64,000 bases of DNA from Methylosinus sp. PW1 (GCF_000745215.1 NZ_JQNK01000009.1:310001-374000), one strand, 5' to 3'. Shown: positions 8,254 to 17,248, numbered from the stretch's first letter. Notes: generated by a model from the letters alone, not told the origin. Numbers and translations: made by a program.

Positions 8254-9474
8254 TCATGAGCGGCCTCCTGCGCCGGAGGCCCGCGCGCGCCGCTTCTGCA
8301 GCCAGCGCGTGAGGCCGGTGATGTAGAGCAGCGCCGGCGCGACGCCGAGCAGAGCGATGACCGCGCGGCCCGGATCGCCGAAGGCCTCGCCGGAATGTAG
8401 CGGGAATTGCCATTCAAGGAATCTCTCGCCGGCGGTAAAATGGTGCGGATCTTCGATCGCGATAATTTGGCCGCTGTAGCGATCGACCGCCGCCATCCGG
8501 TGCGGCTCGCTCACATTGACTTCGTCATCGGCGCGCTTGCCGACCACGAAGGCTCCCTCCGGCGCCACCGGCAGCGAGAGGCTCATTACCTTGCCGTCAG
8601 GAAACAGCTGGTCCACCGCGGCTACCGCTGCTTCCGCGCCGATCGACGGGCGCCCGTCGGCGGACATGGATTTCGCATTTTCGAGATGATGCGTATGAAC
8701 CGGGGAAAAGAAGTCGACGAGCGCGATCATTTGCGCGCTGAAAGTCAGATAGAGTCCAGAAAATATGATCACGGCGAAGACGGCGAGGAGATAGACGCCC
8801 GTCGTCTTGTGAAGATCGAGAATCAGGCGCTCCGCGCTCGCCCCGCGCTTGATCTGAAACGCCTGTCGCCATCTGCCGTTGCGCGGCCACCAGAGATAGA
8901 CGCCGGTCGCGAGCGAGACGAGCAGGAAGAGGCCGACGAATCCGACGAGCGTCGCGCCGTTCTCCCCGAGCAGAAGCGCCGAGTGCAGGTGGATCAGCAG
9001 CACAGCCAGAGGCTCGGCAAAGTGATTGCCGTCGTCGACGATCAGGCGCGCGCCTTTGACGGCGGCGGTGATCGGATCGACGACGATCTGATATGTTTTC
9101 GTGCGCCCCTCCGGCTCACGCGCCGAATAGATGACGTCGAAATAGCCGCCATCGCCTTTGGGGAAATGCATCCAGACGGGCGCGGAGCCCTCGGGCGCGG
9201 CGGCGCGGCTCGCTGCGATGATCCGATCCACAGATGCGCGCTCGCCGCCCAGCGCATAATGCGTCGGCGTGAACAGGTCCTTGTTCAAAAATTCGTCGAT
9301 CTCGACACGGAAGGCGAGCAGGCTTCCCGAGAGACCGAGGAGAACGAAAACCGCGCCGGCGACGAAACCTAGGTAGCGATGCGCAGCGAGCCAGAGCGTG
9401 CGGCCGAGGACGAGGCCGTTCGCTCCGCCGCTCGTCTGCGGCGCCCGGCTCTTTCGATCGATGTCGTCGGTCAT
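8254..9474 (-). CDS. PepSY-associated TM protein (PiuB-like, iron-regulated)
   Basis: 406 residues from the ATG at 9474; a TTG at 9480 would overlap the upstream stop codon. Four hydrophobic segments are visible: AHRYLGFVAGAVFVLLGLSG near the N-terminus, a mid-region pair around GFVGLFLLVSLATGVYLWWP and LLAVFAVIIFSGLYLTF, and ALLGVAPALLYITGLTRWL at the C-terminus. This is the pattern of the PepSY_TM family, with its W-R-x-H first-helix signature. Members are encoded beside TonB siderophore receptors and are proposed to reduce or release iron from siderophores at the inner membrane. It lies 2 bp after the TonB receptor gene, so the two are translationally linked and probably iron-regulated together. 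Confidence 0.88.
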   Translation of the reverse strand: MTDDIDRKSRAPQTSGGANGLVLGRTLWLAAHRYLGFVAGAVFVLLGLSGSLLAFRVEIDEFLNKDLFTPTHYALGGERASVDRIIAASRAAAPEGSAPVWMHFPKGDGGYFDVIYSAREPEGRTKTYQIVVDPITAAVKGARLIVDDGNHFAEPLAVLLIHLHSALLLGENGATLVGFVGLFLLVSLATGVYLWWPRNGRWRQAFQIKRGASAERLILDLHKTTGVYLLAVFAVIIFSGLYLTFSAQMIALVDFFSPVHTHHLENAKSMSADGRPSIGAEAAVAAVDQLFPDGKVMSLSLPVAPEGAFVVGKRADDEVNVSEPHRMAAVDRYSGQIIAIEDPHHFTAGERFLEWQFPLHSGEAFGDPGRAVIALLGVAPALLYITGLTRWLQKRRARASGAGGRS

Positions 9475-9476
9475 GG

Positions 9477-11696
9477 TCAAAACTCCGCGCGCAGCGACCC
9501 GAGGAAGGTTCTCGGCGCACCGGGAACGGCGCCCATCCGCCCGCCGCCGCCCTCGTAATAGGTCGTGTCGAGCAGATTGTTGACATTGAGCTGGAACGTC
9601 AATTTCGGCGCATGCGGAATCCAGCCGGCCTCGAGCTTGTAGGACGCCATGACATCGACGCGCGCATGCGCGGGCAGCTCGAAGCTGTTGTCATTGTCGC
9701 CGAACGCCTTGTCGACATAGGAGACGCCGCCGCCGACGGTGAGGCCGGCGAGCGCGCCCCACGCCTCGTATTTCGCCCAGAGATTAGCGGTGTTGTGGGG
9801 CACGGAATGGAGCCGCTTGCCGGCGGTTCCGCCCCCGTTCACCACATCATGGTCCTTGACGATGCGCGCGTCGAGATGGGTGAAATTGGCGATGACGCTC
9901 CAATGCTCGTCGATACGCCCCGTCAAATCGAGCTCGACGCCATTGCTGCGTCCGTCGATGACGCGCACGAAAGGCGTGCCGGAGATCGCGGTGGTCTGGT
10001 TTTTCTTGTCTATGTCGAAATAGGCGGCGGTCGCGGTGAGCCGCCCGTCCAGCAGCTCGGCCTTCACGCCGCCCTCGAACTGCGTTCCGATCTGCGGCTG
10101 CAACGGTCGGCTGTATTGGTCTATGCCATTGCTCGAGCCATAGGAGCGCGTGTAATTGCCATAAACGGAAAGCCAGGAGAATGGCCGGATCAGCACGCCG
10201 ATCCGCGGGCTGTTCGCACTGACGGGCACGACAACTCTTCGTGAGTCGACCTCGGCGAAGGATTCGTCGGACCACAATGTCGCGGTGCTCGACTCCGCCC
10301 AATCATGACGCCCGCCGAGAAGCAGCTGAATGCGATCGTCCCAGAAGGAGATCTGGTCCTGAGCATAGAGTCCCTTCCATTTCTCCTTGTTGATGGTGCG
10401 GTAGGAGGAGCTCAGCGCGTCGACATTGGCGGGAATATTGACCGGATAATAGATGTTGATCGAAGAAATATAGTCGCAGCAATGGCCGTGAGCCTTCAAG
10501 TCGTGACTATAATAGTCGAAGCCGGCGAGCACCCGGTGGGTGAGAGGCCCCGTCACCGCCTTTCCCTGGAGGTCGACATTGGTCGAAACCGTCTCTCTGT
10601 AGAAAATGGGCTCGGCCGCATTCGGCGTCGGCACCAGCCAGATTCCGCGAAGCGCGTCACCAGTCGCCTCGTTAGAGAAGGAATCGAGCCAATGTCCGCG
10701 CTGCCGATAATCGGCGCGCGTGTGTGACAGGCGGTTCGTCACGCTCCAGTCATTGTCGATCCGGTATGTCCAATCATAGCCGAACAGCGACCGCTCCTGA
10801 AAGTTGGGGTATTTGTCGGCGACATAGGAGTCGAGCAGATAGCGGCTGATCGGAATGCCCGCCGGGCGGAAGCCGAGCGCTGGGATCGGCGACAAATCTC
10901 TGAAATAGCCCCGTTGATATTCGCCCTCGACGTTGAGGGTGAATTGCTCGGTCGGCCGCCATGTGATCGACGGCGAGATCAGCAGATTGTCCTGGCCGAC
11001 ATGCGGCTGGAAGCTGTCCTTGGCGAGGTAGGAGACATTCATTCGATAGAGCAGCGTCTTGTCCTCCAGCAGAGGACCGGTGGCGTCGATCGCCGTGCGC
11101 GTCAGGCCGAAGCTTCCGACCTGCTGATGCACTGAAAAATAGGGCGTCTCCTGCGGGCGCTTGGTCACGATGTTGATCAGACCACCCGGCTCCACACGTC
11201 CATAGAGCATAGCGGCCGGGCCTTTGAGAACCTCGATCGACTGCAGGTTGGTCGTTTCCTGATTGGTGGCGTTCGGCTGGCGAAGCCCATTGCGATAGAT
11301 CTGGTTGCCGCTGTCGAAGCCGCGGACGATGACGCCGTCATAATAGTTCGAGGAGCCGGCGACGCCGCTGACATTGGTGAAGAGCGCGTCGCGTATGCTG
11401 ACCGCCTGCCGGTCGTCCATCGTCTCGCGCGGAACAATCTGCACAGAATAGGGCGTCTCCAGAATCGGGATGCTCGTCTTTGTCGAGGCGGCCGGCCCCA
11501 CCTGATTATAGCCCGTCTCCCGTCCTCCCGACCGCGCCGATTTATCGGCCGCGCCGGCCTTTCCAGAGCCGCTTCCGCCGAGCGTTTGTCCCGCGATGTC
11601 TATGGCCGGGAGAGACTCCTGCCCTCGGGCAGGCAGAGCGAATGCGAAAGCGATCGCGCAGGCGGAAGCGCCGCGCAGCAAATGCGAACGGATCAT
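9477..11696 (-). CDS. TonB-dependent siderophore receptor
   Basis: 739 residues from the ATG at 11696, preceded by AGGAGA at a good distance; MIRSHLLRGASACAIAFAFA is a signal peptide. Longer in-frame starts back to 12029 run through the upstream gene and are not credible. The plug domain includes PYSVQIVPRETMDDRQAVSI, VIVRGFDSGNQIYRNGL and IEVLKGPAAMLYGRVEPGGL, the siderophore-receptor type of plug. The rest forms the 22-strand barrel, ending in Phe (SLRAEF) as needed for Bam-dependent insertion. It imports a ferric siderophore or similar chelate across the outer membrane, powered by TonB-ExbBD (not in this window). Substrate cannot be told from sequence; FhuA/FcuA-like chelates are likely. 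Confidence 0.92.
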   Translation of the reverse strand: MIRSHLLRGASACAIAFAFALPARGQESLPAIDIAGQTLGGSGSGKAGAADKSARSGGRETGYNQVGPAASTKTSIPILETPYSVQIVPRETMDDRQAVSIRDALFTNVSGVAGSSNYYDGVIVRGFDSGNQIYRNGLRQPNATNQETTNLQSIEVLKGPAAMLYGRVEPGGLINIVTKRPQETPYFSVHQQVGSFGLTRTAIDATGPLLEDKTLLYRMNVSYLAKDSFQPHVGQDNLLISPSITWRPTEQFTLNVEGEYQRGYFRDLSPIPALGFRPAGIPISRYLLDSYVADKYPNFQERSLFGYDWTYRIDNDWSVTNRLSHTRADYRQRGHWLDSFSNEATGDALRGIWLVPTPNAAEPIFYRETVSTNVDLQGKAVTGPLTHRVLAGFDYYSHDLKAHGHCCDYISSINIYYPVNIPANVDALSSSYRTINKEKWKGLYAQDQISFWDDRIQLLLGGRHDWAESSTATLWSDESFAEVDSRRVVVPVSANSPRIGVLIRPFSWLSVYGNYTRSYGSSNGIDQYSRPLQPQIGTQFEGGVKAELLDGRLTATAAYFDIDKKNQTTAISGTPFVRVIDGRSNGVELDLTGRIDEHWSVIANFTHLDARIVKDHDVVNGGGTAGKRLHSVPHNTANLWAKYEAWGALAGLTVGGGVSYVDKAFGDNDNSFELPAHARVDVMASYKLEAGWIPHAPKLTFQLNVNNLLDTTYYEGGGGRMGAVPGAPRTFLGSLRAEF

Positions 11697-11775
11697 AGGT
11701 GTCGTCTCCTGCGAGCCCGCTATCGGGGCCGGACGGAACATCGGAAATCCACGGCGCGCGGCCGCGGTCTGTCGA

Positions 11776-12174
11776 TCAGGAGATTTGTGGAGGAGCGCGA
11801 GGCGACCCGACTTGGATGCGCGCCGGCGGGCGAATGACGACGCGCTCGACGAAGCGCGCCGCGACGCCGCAGCAGCTCGTCGGCGACGCCGGATGCGAGA
11901 CCGCGCTCGCGAGCCTTCCGGCTCCCGTCCCCGCGTCGCTCTCAGAACAGGCGAGACAGCCGATAGGACATTCATGGGTGTGCCGGCGCTTCTCGCTATC
12001 GACGGCGCAACGGTTCTCATTCGCGCCATCCGCGACGCGGGCGCTCACGCGCTCCGGCTCGCTCGTCCCGGCGGCGGACGCCGGGGCCAGGGCCAACGCG
12101 GCGAAGAGCCACGCCGCCGCTAAGGCCAACACAGCGCGCGAGAAGCAGCATCGCCGTCGAAACCACCGCATCAT
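11776..12174 (-). CDS. Small Cys/His-rich secreted protein (DUF2946-like)
   Basis: 132 residues from ATG-ATG at 12174/12171. The first 35 residues are Arg-rich then strongly hydrophobic (AVLALAAAWLFAALALAPAS), a signal peptide. The mature part is rich in Cys and His: RRHTHECPIGCLACSES and SPTSCCG. This resembles DUF2946-type proteins encoded upstream of TonB receptors and copper or iron uptake genes, but I recognise the family only loosely. It is 79 bp upstream of the TonB receptor gene on the same strand, so it probably leads that operon. A metal-binding or metal-sensing role in the periplasm is inferred from residue content and position. Confidence 0.6.
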   Translation of the reverse strand: MMRWFRRRCCFSRAVLALAAAWLFAALALAPASAAGTSEPERVSARVADGANENRCAVDSEKRRHTHECPIGCLACSESDAGTGAGRLASAVSHPASPTSCCGVAARFVERVVIRPPARIQVGSPRAPPQIS

Positions 12175-12522
12175 CGAATAGACCCTGGAGGCGCGGTCAC
12201 AGCCGCCGCCGCTTCGCAGCTCGGCCTCGAGCGCTTCTCTCCCTCGCATGTGAAAGTCTCACCAAGCTCTCACATTTGGGCGCCAGCCGAATTCCTATCT
12301 GCTGTGACGGATTTGCAACAGGCTCGGCCATGCAGCGCTCGCCATCCGGCGGCTGGCGGGAAGACGGGCAGAGACACGGCAGGGAATATGATCCTCGGCT
12401 CGGCGGGTGAGCGGAGCCAAAATCATCGAGTCTACGAACGACATGACAGCCACAGTTCGGGCAGGTCGCCGCTTTCCGCGCCAATCCCGCGCAGCGCCGA
12501 TGCGCGTCGTCGCCCGCCGCGG
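12175..12522. other. Intergenic region upstream of the metal-uptake operon
   Basis: No gene recognised. It lies between the stop of the dctA-like gene and the start of the Cys/His-rich gene (both minus strand), so it should hold the promoter of the TonB operon. A cobalamin riboswitch was looked for and its B12 box was not seen. Confidence 0.4.
12248..12275. promoter_or_regulatory. Possible operator: ATGTGA-N16-TCACAT palindrome
   Basis: Perfect 6-bp arms ATGTGA and TCACAT are separated by 16 bases, about 75 bp upstream of the first gene of the metal-uptake operon. Position fits an operator. It is not a recognisable Fur box, and the spacing is wider than a CRP/FNR site. Chance occurrence is possible. 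Confidence 0.3.
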
Positions 12523-13839
12523 CTATTCCGTCGTGAGGGCGGTTTCCACGTCGCTCGGGTCGATGCGGCGCGACAGCCCGGCGGCGAGCTTGTCGTGATC
12601 GAGCTCGCCCTCCCACCAGGCGACGACGATGGCGGCGACGCCATTGCCGCAAATATTGGTGAGCGCGCGGCACTCGCTCATGAATTTGTCGACGCCGATG
12701 ACAATGGCCATGCCAGGCGCGAGGCGCGGATCGATGGAGGAGAGCGTCGCGCCGAGCGTGATGAAGCCCGCGCCGGTCACGCCCGATGCGCCTTTCGAGG
12801 TCAGCATGGCCACGGTGAGAATGACGAATTGCTGCCCCGCCGTCAGATGCACGCCGAGCGCCTGGGCGATGAACAGGCTCGTCAGCGTCATATAGATATT
12901 GGTGCCGTCGAGATTGAAGGAATAGCCGGTCGGCACGACGAGTCCGACGACGGATTTCGAGCAGCCCAAGCGCTCGAGCTTCTCCATCAGCTGCGGCAGC
13001 GCGCTCTCCGACGACGAAGTGCCGAGCACGATCAGCAATTCGTCGCGAATATAGGCGAGGAAGCGCAATATATCGAAGCCGACGATGCGGGCGACGAGGC
13101 CGAGCGCGACGACGACGAATAATATGGAGGTGAGATAGAAGGAGCCGACCAGCCAGGCGAGGCTCATCAGCGATTGCGAGCCATATTTGCCCACCGTGTA
13201 GCCCATGGCGCCGAAAGCGCCGATCGGCGCGGCCTTCATCACAATTGCGATAACGCCGAACATGGCGTGGCCCGCCTCGTCGATGAAGCCGCGCAGCGCC
13301 CTGCCCCGCTCGCCCAGCGCCATCAGCGCGAAGCCGAACAGGATGGAAAAGAGCAGCACCTGCAGAATATCGCCCTTGGCGAAGGCGCCGATGACGCTGT
13401 CGGGAATAACGCCGAGCACGAATTCGACCGGCGTGCGCTGCGCGGCGGGCTCGAGATATTTGGCGACGGCGGCGGGGTCCGCCTTGCCGGAAAAGCCTTC
13501 GCCCGGCCGCAGCACATTGCCGACGAGGAGCCCGAGCGCCAGAGCGACGGTCGAGACCACTTCGAAATAGACCAGCGCCTTTATGCCGACGCGGCCGACC
13601 TTGGCGGCGCTCTCGAGATGAGCGATGCCGGAGACGATGGTGCAGAAGATGATCGGCGCGATCACCATTTTGATGAGATTGACGAAGCCCTTGCCCATCG
13701 CCTCCATCCAGGGGCTCTGGGCGATGTCGGGAAAATAGACGCCGAGCAGCGCGCCGAGCACGATCGCCGCGAGCACCTGGAGGTAGAGGCTATGCGCGTT
13801 TTTGCGCGGCGGCGCCTCGGCAATGGCGGCTGCGGTCAA
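12523..13839 (-). CDS. dctA: DctA-type dicarboxylate:cation symporter
   Basis: 438 residues from a TTG at 13839, chosen because GGAGAGAGGGACC precedes it and [20 protein letters not shown] then falls at the normal N-terminal position; an upstream ATG at 13908 would add 23 unconserved residues. Motifs of the DAACS (SLC1) fold are clear: [39 protein letters not shown] (serine-rich hairpin HP1), [15 protein letters not shown] (helix 7) and [13 protein letters not shown] (HP2). It imports C4-dicarboxylates such as succinate, fumarate and malate with protons or sodium. In rhizobia dctA is controlled by DctBD; no such genes are adjacent. The gene stands alone, with aldo/keto reductase downstream of its start on the same strand. 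Confidence 0.9.
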   Translation of the reverse strand: MTAAAIAEAPPRKNAHSLYLQVLAAIVLGALLGVYFPDIAQSPWMEAMGKGFVNLIKMVIAPIIFCTIVSGIAHLESAAKVGRVGIKALVYFEVVSTVALALGLLVGNVLRPGEGFSGKADPAAVAKYLEPAAQRTPVEFVLGVIPDSVIGAFAKGDILQVLLFSILFGFALMALGERGRALRGFIDEAGHAMFGVIAIVMKAAPIGAFGAMGYTVGKYGSQSLMSLAWLVGSFYLTSILFVVVALGLVARIVGFDILRFLAYIRDELLIVLGTSSSESALPQLMEKLERLGCSKSVVGLVVPTGYSFNLDGTNIYMTLTSLFIAQALGVHLTAGQQFVILTVAMLTSKGASGVTGAGFITLGATLSSIDPRLAPGMAIVIGVDKFMSECRALTNICGNGVAAIVVAWWEGELDHDKLAAGLSRRIDPSDVETALTTE

Positions 13840-13923
13840 TTTTGGTCCCTCTCTCCAGCTTTTCGGTCGACTGTTCCTAGACCTGGAGAAGAGAGCCGGC
13901 AATGGCAAGCCGAGACCGGCCGC

Positions 13924-14871
13924 TCACGCGCTCACCATATCGAGCCGCATCAGCGTTCGCGCATCGAGCGTCAGCGTCAGCGCGCCGAAAATCTCCTCGA
14001 GCTGGGCGACGCTCGTCACGCTGACGATAGGCGCGGCGACGCCCTCCTGCGCCAGCAGCCAGGCGATGGCGATCTGCGCCGGCGTGGCGCGAAATTGCGC
14101 GGCGGCGCGGTCCAGCTCGCGCAAAATATCGAGGCTGCGCTCGTCGAGAACGCCCGCGACGACGGCGCCGCGCGCCGCGCCGACCGTGTCCTCCATAGAG
14201 CGATATTTGCCGGTGAGAAAGCCCGCCTCCAGCGCCCGAAAGGGGATGACGCCAATGTCCTCCGCGAGGCACAGGCGACGCAGATCGCCCTCGTAATAGG
14301 CGCGGGTGACGAGATTGTAATGCGGCTGCAGGCAGGAGAAGAGCGGCAACCCATGCGCTCGCGCGGCCGCCAGCGCCTCGGCGAGGCGCGGCGCCGAATA
14401 ATTGGAGGCGCCGATGGCGCGCACCTTGCCGCTCTCGATGAGCGTCGCGAAGGCTTCCAGCGTCTCCTCGAAGGGCGTCGCCGTATCGTCGAAATGCGCC
14501 TGATAGAGATCGATGCGATCGGTCCGCAGCCGGCGCAGCGAGTCCTCGGCCGAGCGGATGATATGGGCGCGGGAGAGGCCCTTGCCCACATTGGGCATGG
14601 CGCCGCCGAGTTTGGTGGCGATCAGCACGCGGTCCCGCTTGCCCGTCGCCTTCAGCCAATCGCCGATGATCGTCTCGGACTCGCCGCCGCTATGGCCGGG
14701 AACCCAGGTGGAATAAGTGTCGGCCGTGTCGAGCAGCGAAAAGCCGCGATCGACGAAAGCGTCCAGAATGGCGCAGGAGGCCGCCGCATCGGCCGTCCAG
14801 CCGAAGACGTGGCAGCCGAGCACGAGCGGCGCGCAGGCGAGGCCCGAGCGACCGAGCCGACGATGCTCCAT
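13924..14871 (-). CDS. Aldo/keto reductase
   Basis: 315 residues, ATG at 14871. The AKR barrel signatures are present: RGFSLLDTADTYSTW (catalytic Asp and Tyr), VLIATKLGG (catalytic Lys), and YQAHFDDTATPFEE, where the expected catalytic His is in AHFD. IGASNYSAPRL and VIPFRALEAGFLTGK follow as in YajO/GSP69-like general AKRs. It should reduce aldehydes or ketones with NADPH in the cytoplasm. Physiological substrate unknown. It is 25 bp downstream of the ferredoxin gene on the same strand and may share its transcript. Confidence 0.9.
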   Translation of the reverse strand: MEHRRLGRSGLACAPLVLGCHVFGWTADAAASCAILDAFVDRGFSLLDTADTYSTWVPGHSGGESETIIGDWLKATGKRDRVLIATKLGGAMPNVGKGLSRAHIIRSAEDSLRRLRTDRIDLYQAHFDDTATPFEETLEAFATLIESGKVRAIGASNYSAPRLAEALAAARAHGLPLFSCLQPHYNLVTRAYYEGDLRRLCLAEDIGVIPFRALEAGFLTGKYRSMEDTVGAARGAVVAGVLDERSLDILRELDRAAAQFRATPAQIAIAWLLAQEGVAAPIVSVTSVAQLEEIFGALTLTLDARTLMRLDMVSA

Positions 14872-14896
14872 CGAAACGCTCCGCTTCCGGCTCGAA

Positions 14897-15226
14897 TTAG
14901 CAGTTGCTGTAATCTTCCGGGGCGATGCGGACGTGCATGCCGTCGAGGCTCGAGTCGAACTTCATCTGGCAGGCGAGACGCGAATTGATCTGACGATTGG
15001 CGGCCTTGGACAGCATGATGGCTTCGGCCGGCTCCATGGGAGGCATGGCGACGCCTTCGGGCAGATCGACATAGATTTGGCAGGTGGCGCAGGTGCAGCT
15101 GCCGCCGCATTCGGCGACCAGCTCCTCGACGCCGGATTTGCGGATCAGCTTCATCATCGTCGCGCGATCCTTGCCGGCGATCTCCGACCGTGTCCCGTCG
15201 CGCGTTTCCAGCGTGAATTTCGTCAT
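14897..15226 (-). CDS. Plant-type [2Fe-2S] ferredoxin
   Basis: 109 residues from the ATG at 15226. The cluster ligands are visible as C-x5-C-x2-C in ECGGSCTCATCQIY plus a distal Cys in RLACQMKF, the standard adrenodoxin/plant-type arrangement, with one additional Cys inside the loop. The C-terminus ends DYSNC. Such ferredoxins pass single electrons to cytochromes P450, oxygenases or assembly enzymes. It starts 3 bp after the stop of the MtnC-like gene, so the two form an operon. No P450 or ferredoxin reductase is adjacent. Confidence 0.9.
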   Translation of the reverse strand: MTKFTLETRDGTRSEIAGKDRATMMKLIRKSGVEELVAECGGSCTCATCQIYVDLPEGVAMPPMEPAEAIMLSKAANRQINSRLACQMKFDSSLDGMHVRIAPEDYSNC

Positions 15227-15228
15227 CG

Positions 15229-15915
15229 TCACTGTCCGATGTTCAAGGAGAGCAAATCCGCGCTCACGGGATGGCGGCTCGCCACATTTCCATCGCGCGC
15301 CAGGCGGGTCGTGGCGAGGCCCGCCGTCTGGGCGGCGTCCAGCTCCTCCTCATTCTCCGACAGCACGAGCGCCGAGCCGGGAGCCAGGCCCAGATTTTCG
15401 CAGAGATCGCGATAGGAGCCGGGCTCGATCTTCTGGCCGAGCGTGGTGTCGAAAAAACCCTCGAACAGGGCCGTCACCTGCTCGGAGGAGGAATGGCTCA
15501 GCAGCAGCTTCTGCGCCAATTCCGAATTGGAGGAGTAGACGAAGAGGCGAATCCCGGCGGCGGCCCAGGCCGAGAGACAGCTGGCGACATCCGGGTAGAG
15601 TTCCGCCGCGAGGGAGCCGGCCGCATAGGCCTCCTGCCAGACGAGGCCCTGAATGATTTTCAGCGGCGTCGCCTTGCGGCCCTGCTTCATCCAGCGCAGC
15701 AGCAGAGATTCCGCCTGAGTGGGATCGAGCTCATAACCGCCCATGAGGCGCCCGGTCTCCTCCAGCGCCTCCTCCACCTCTTCGTCCTCGGCATGCTCGA
15801 CGATATAGCCGCCGAGCCGCGTGGCCGCGAGCGGCAGCAGCGTGTCATTCATGAAGGTCATGGGTAGGACCACGCCTTCGAGATCGATCAGGACGGCGCG
15901 GATGGGCTCGCTCAT
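15229..15915 (-). CDS. mtnC: MtnC-like enolase-phosphatase (acireductone synthase)
   Basis: 228 residues, ATG at 15915. HAD motif I is DLEGVVLPMTF at residues 11-21, with Asp11 and Glu13 as in MtnC rather than the usual DxD. VYSSNSELAQKLLLSHS is motif II and the conserved MtnC stretch, and FEGFFDTTLGQKIEPGSYRD matches the LFSGYFDTTxGxKxExxSY signature with the motif III Lys. Motif IV is LVLSENEEELDAA; canonical proteins have FLSDxxxELDAA, so the first Asp is replaced by Glu. MtnC converts 2,3-diketomethylthiopentyl-1-phosphate to acireductone in methionine salvage. No other mtn gene is nearby, and the ferredoxin partner is unusual. Confidence 0.78.
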   Translation of the reverse strand: MSEPIRAVLIDLEGVVLPMTFMNDTLLPLAATRLGGYIVEHAEDEEVEEALEETGRLMGGYELDPTQAESLLLRWMKQGRKATPLKIIQGLVWQEAYAAGSLAAELYPDVASCLSAWAAAGIRLFVYSSNSELAQKLLLSHSSSEQVTALFEGFFDTTLGQKIEPGSYRDLCENLGLAPGSALVLSENEEELDAAQTAGLATTRLARDGNVASRHPVSADLLSLNIGQ

Positions 15916-16116
15916 CGCGCCGCCTCCCGTGAGGCTCGGCAGAGCGCAAATTCCGGGTCGAGAGACGGAGCCGAACGGAGCCCGCGCGCATCGCCTTCGC
16001 TTCGCGGCGCCCTAACGAAAAATTGTCTGAATTGCGCCATCGGCCGCTCATGCTTCCTGGGTTGCTCGTTCTGGAAAGCACGAGTTATGCCGCATCGGAG
16101 CCGTCGCCATCGGCCA

Positions 16117-16192
16117 TTTGCGAGCGCAGCGCCGCGATCCAGAGACGTGGAGCCGTCCCCGGATCGCTTCGTCGCCTCGCTCCTCGCGAGGA
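16117..16192. repeat. Palindromic repeat, 'TTGCGAGGAGCGA' Rhizobiales type (family E)
   Basis: The segment runs TTGCGAGCGCAGCGCCGCGA ... then TCGCTTCGTCGCCTCGCTCC, two imperfectly complementary arms of about 25 bases around a short spacer. It resembles the dispersed repeat found between genes in many Rhizobiales, read as CGTCATTGCGAGGAGCGAAG and its complement. It occupies most of the 414-bp gap between the MtnC-like and GNAT genes; nothing else was recognised in that gap. Confidence 0.5.
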
Positions 16193-16329
16193 CCATGCGC
16201 CGTGGGTGCAGAGATTTCGACGGCTTGTCGGGACATCCGCCGCGGACGGCGACGCGCAACCTTGACAGGATCGGATAGCTCGCCAGATTGGCCGCGGGGC
16301 ATGGAATTTCGGAGCAGGAGTCGACCGCA

Positions 16330-16791
16330 ATGGAGGACATCGTCATTCGACCGGCGGTTCTCGCCGATGCGGCGCGGATGAGTGCGCTCATTCTGCACTC
16401 GGTCCGGGAAACGAATGCGTCGGATTACTCCTCCGACATCATCGACCTCATTTGCGCCAATTTCACTGCCGAGCGCATCATTCAGAAAATGGCCGTTCGC
16501 GACGTGTTTGTCGCCACACTCGAAACAGAGATTGCCGGAACCGTCAGCCTCGGGGCGGCGAAGCTGCACTCGCTGTTCGTCGAGCCGAAGCGACAGGGTC
16601 GAGGGATCGGCTCGCGTCTCGTGGACTATCTCGAACGGCACGCCGCAGCGAATGAAATCGATGTCCTGCATGTGCATTCGTCGATCACGGCGCGTCACTT
16701 CTATGAGAAGAGGGGATATGCGTTCCTCGAGTTCGAGCCGCGGGCGGATGGTTCGACATATCTCATGCGCAAGGCGATCCGTGGCCCCTAG
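16330..16791 (+). CDS. GNAT-family N-acetyltransferase
   Basis: 153 residues from the ATG at 16330, with CAGGAG upstream; the earlier in-frame ATG at 16288 adds 14 unconserved residues. The acetyl-CoA pyrophosphate loop is visible as EPKRQGRGIGSRLVDYLE (motif A, R/Q-x2-G-x-G/A), preceded by LHSLFV (beta 4) and followed by LHVHSSITARHFYEKRGYAF, the usual beta 5 to beta 7 ending of small single-domain GNATs (YafP/PA4866 type). It acetylates an amine on a small molecule or protein; the substrate is not predictable. It stands alone, divergent from the MtnC-like gene. Confidence 0.88.
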   Translation: MEDIVIRPAVLADAARMSALILHSVRETNASDYSSDIIDLICANFTAERIIQKMAVRDVFVATLETEIAGTVSLGAAKLHSLFVEPKRQGRGIGSRLVDYLERHAAANEIDVLHVHSSITARHFYEKRGYAFLEFEPRADGSTYLMRKAIRGP

Positions 16792-17097
16792 AACCGATCC
16801 TGATGGCTCACTCGTCTTCAGACCTGGAACGGCCGACCCCGGGAACTCGACGATCGCAGACTATTTTCCTATTCTCGCACTGGCTTCCGAGCGACACCCA
16901 AAGGGCCGGGAATGTCGGGCGGGGGTTCCCGCATAGCCTCAGCCGTCCCTTCAACGCCACGCCGCCGGCGCCAGGTCTTACTTTCGCGGATGCGCGCGCC
17001 GGAAACGGCGGCGGGGTGCATCGGCTGCTCGAGGCTGTGGATTACTGCGCCGCAGCATGGCAAGAAGGGCGCGAGGGCGTAAGATCGCGCCCGTCTG
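16792..17097. other. Intergenic stretch, no gene recognised
   Basis: Between the GNAT gene and the family B repeat before uvrA. Short frames here show no family motif. The LexA-type operator expected for uvrA in alphaproteobacteria (GTTCTC-N5-GTTC-like) was not found by eye. Confidence 0.4.
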
Positions 17098-17218
17098 CCC
17101 CCTCCCTCGCCCTCCCCCGCTCTGCGGGAGAGGGAGGCGGCAAACGCTACGCGAAACCTCGATGAAGCGCCGAATCTGCCCCCTCTCCCGCGTAGCGGGG
17201 GAGGGTTGGGGAGGGGGC
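17098..17218. repeat. Paired-hairpin repeat, family B copy 1
   Basis: About 121 bp made of two GC-rich hairpins (CCCTCCCCCGCTCTGCGGGAG and CCCTCTCCCGCGTAGCGGGG regions) joined by the spacer CAAACGCTACGCGAAACC / GATGAAGCGCCGAATCTGCC. The same unit in opposite orientation lies at 59977-60098. It sits just before the uvrA start, in the 5' untranslated region. Confidence 0.8.
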
Positions 17219-17248
17219 GAACCTGCCGCTCCAGTTCTGGTCGTGCCC

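Noticed and set aside
12175..12522. Cobalamin or other metal riboswitch before the TonB operon
   Set aside because: No B12 box or other conserved riboswitch core could be found on the minus strand.
13174..14988. 604-residue plus-strand frame over dctA and the aldo/keto reductase gene
   Set aside because: Spans two well-supported minus-strand genes and shows only Arg/Ala-rich translation.
16792..17248. Small gene between the GNAT gene and uvrA
   Set aside because: Frames here run into the family B repeat and carry no motif or ribosome binding site.
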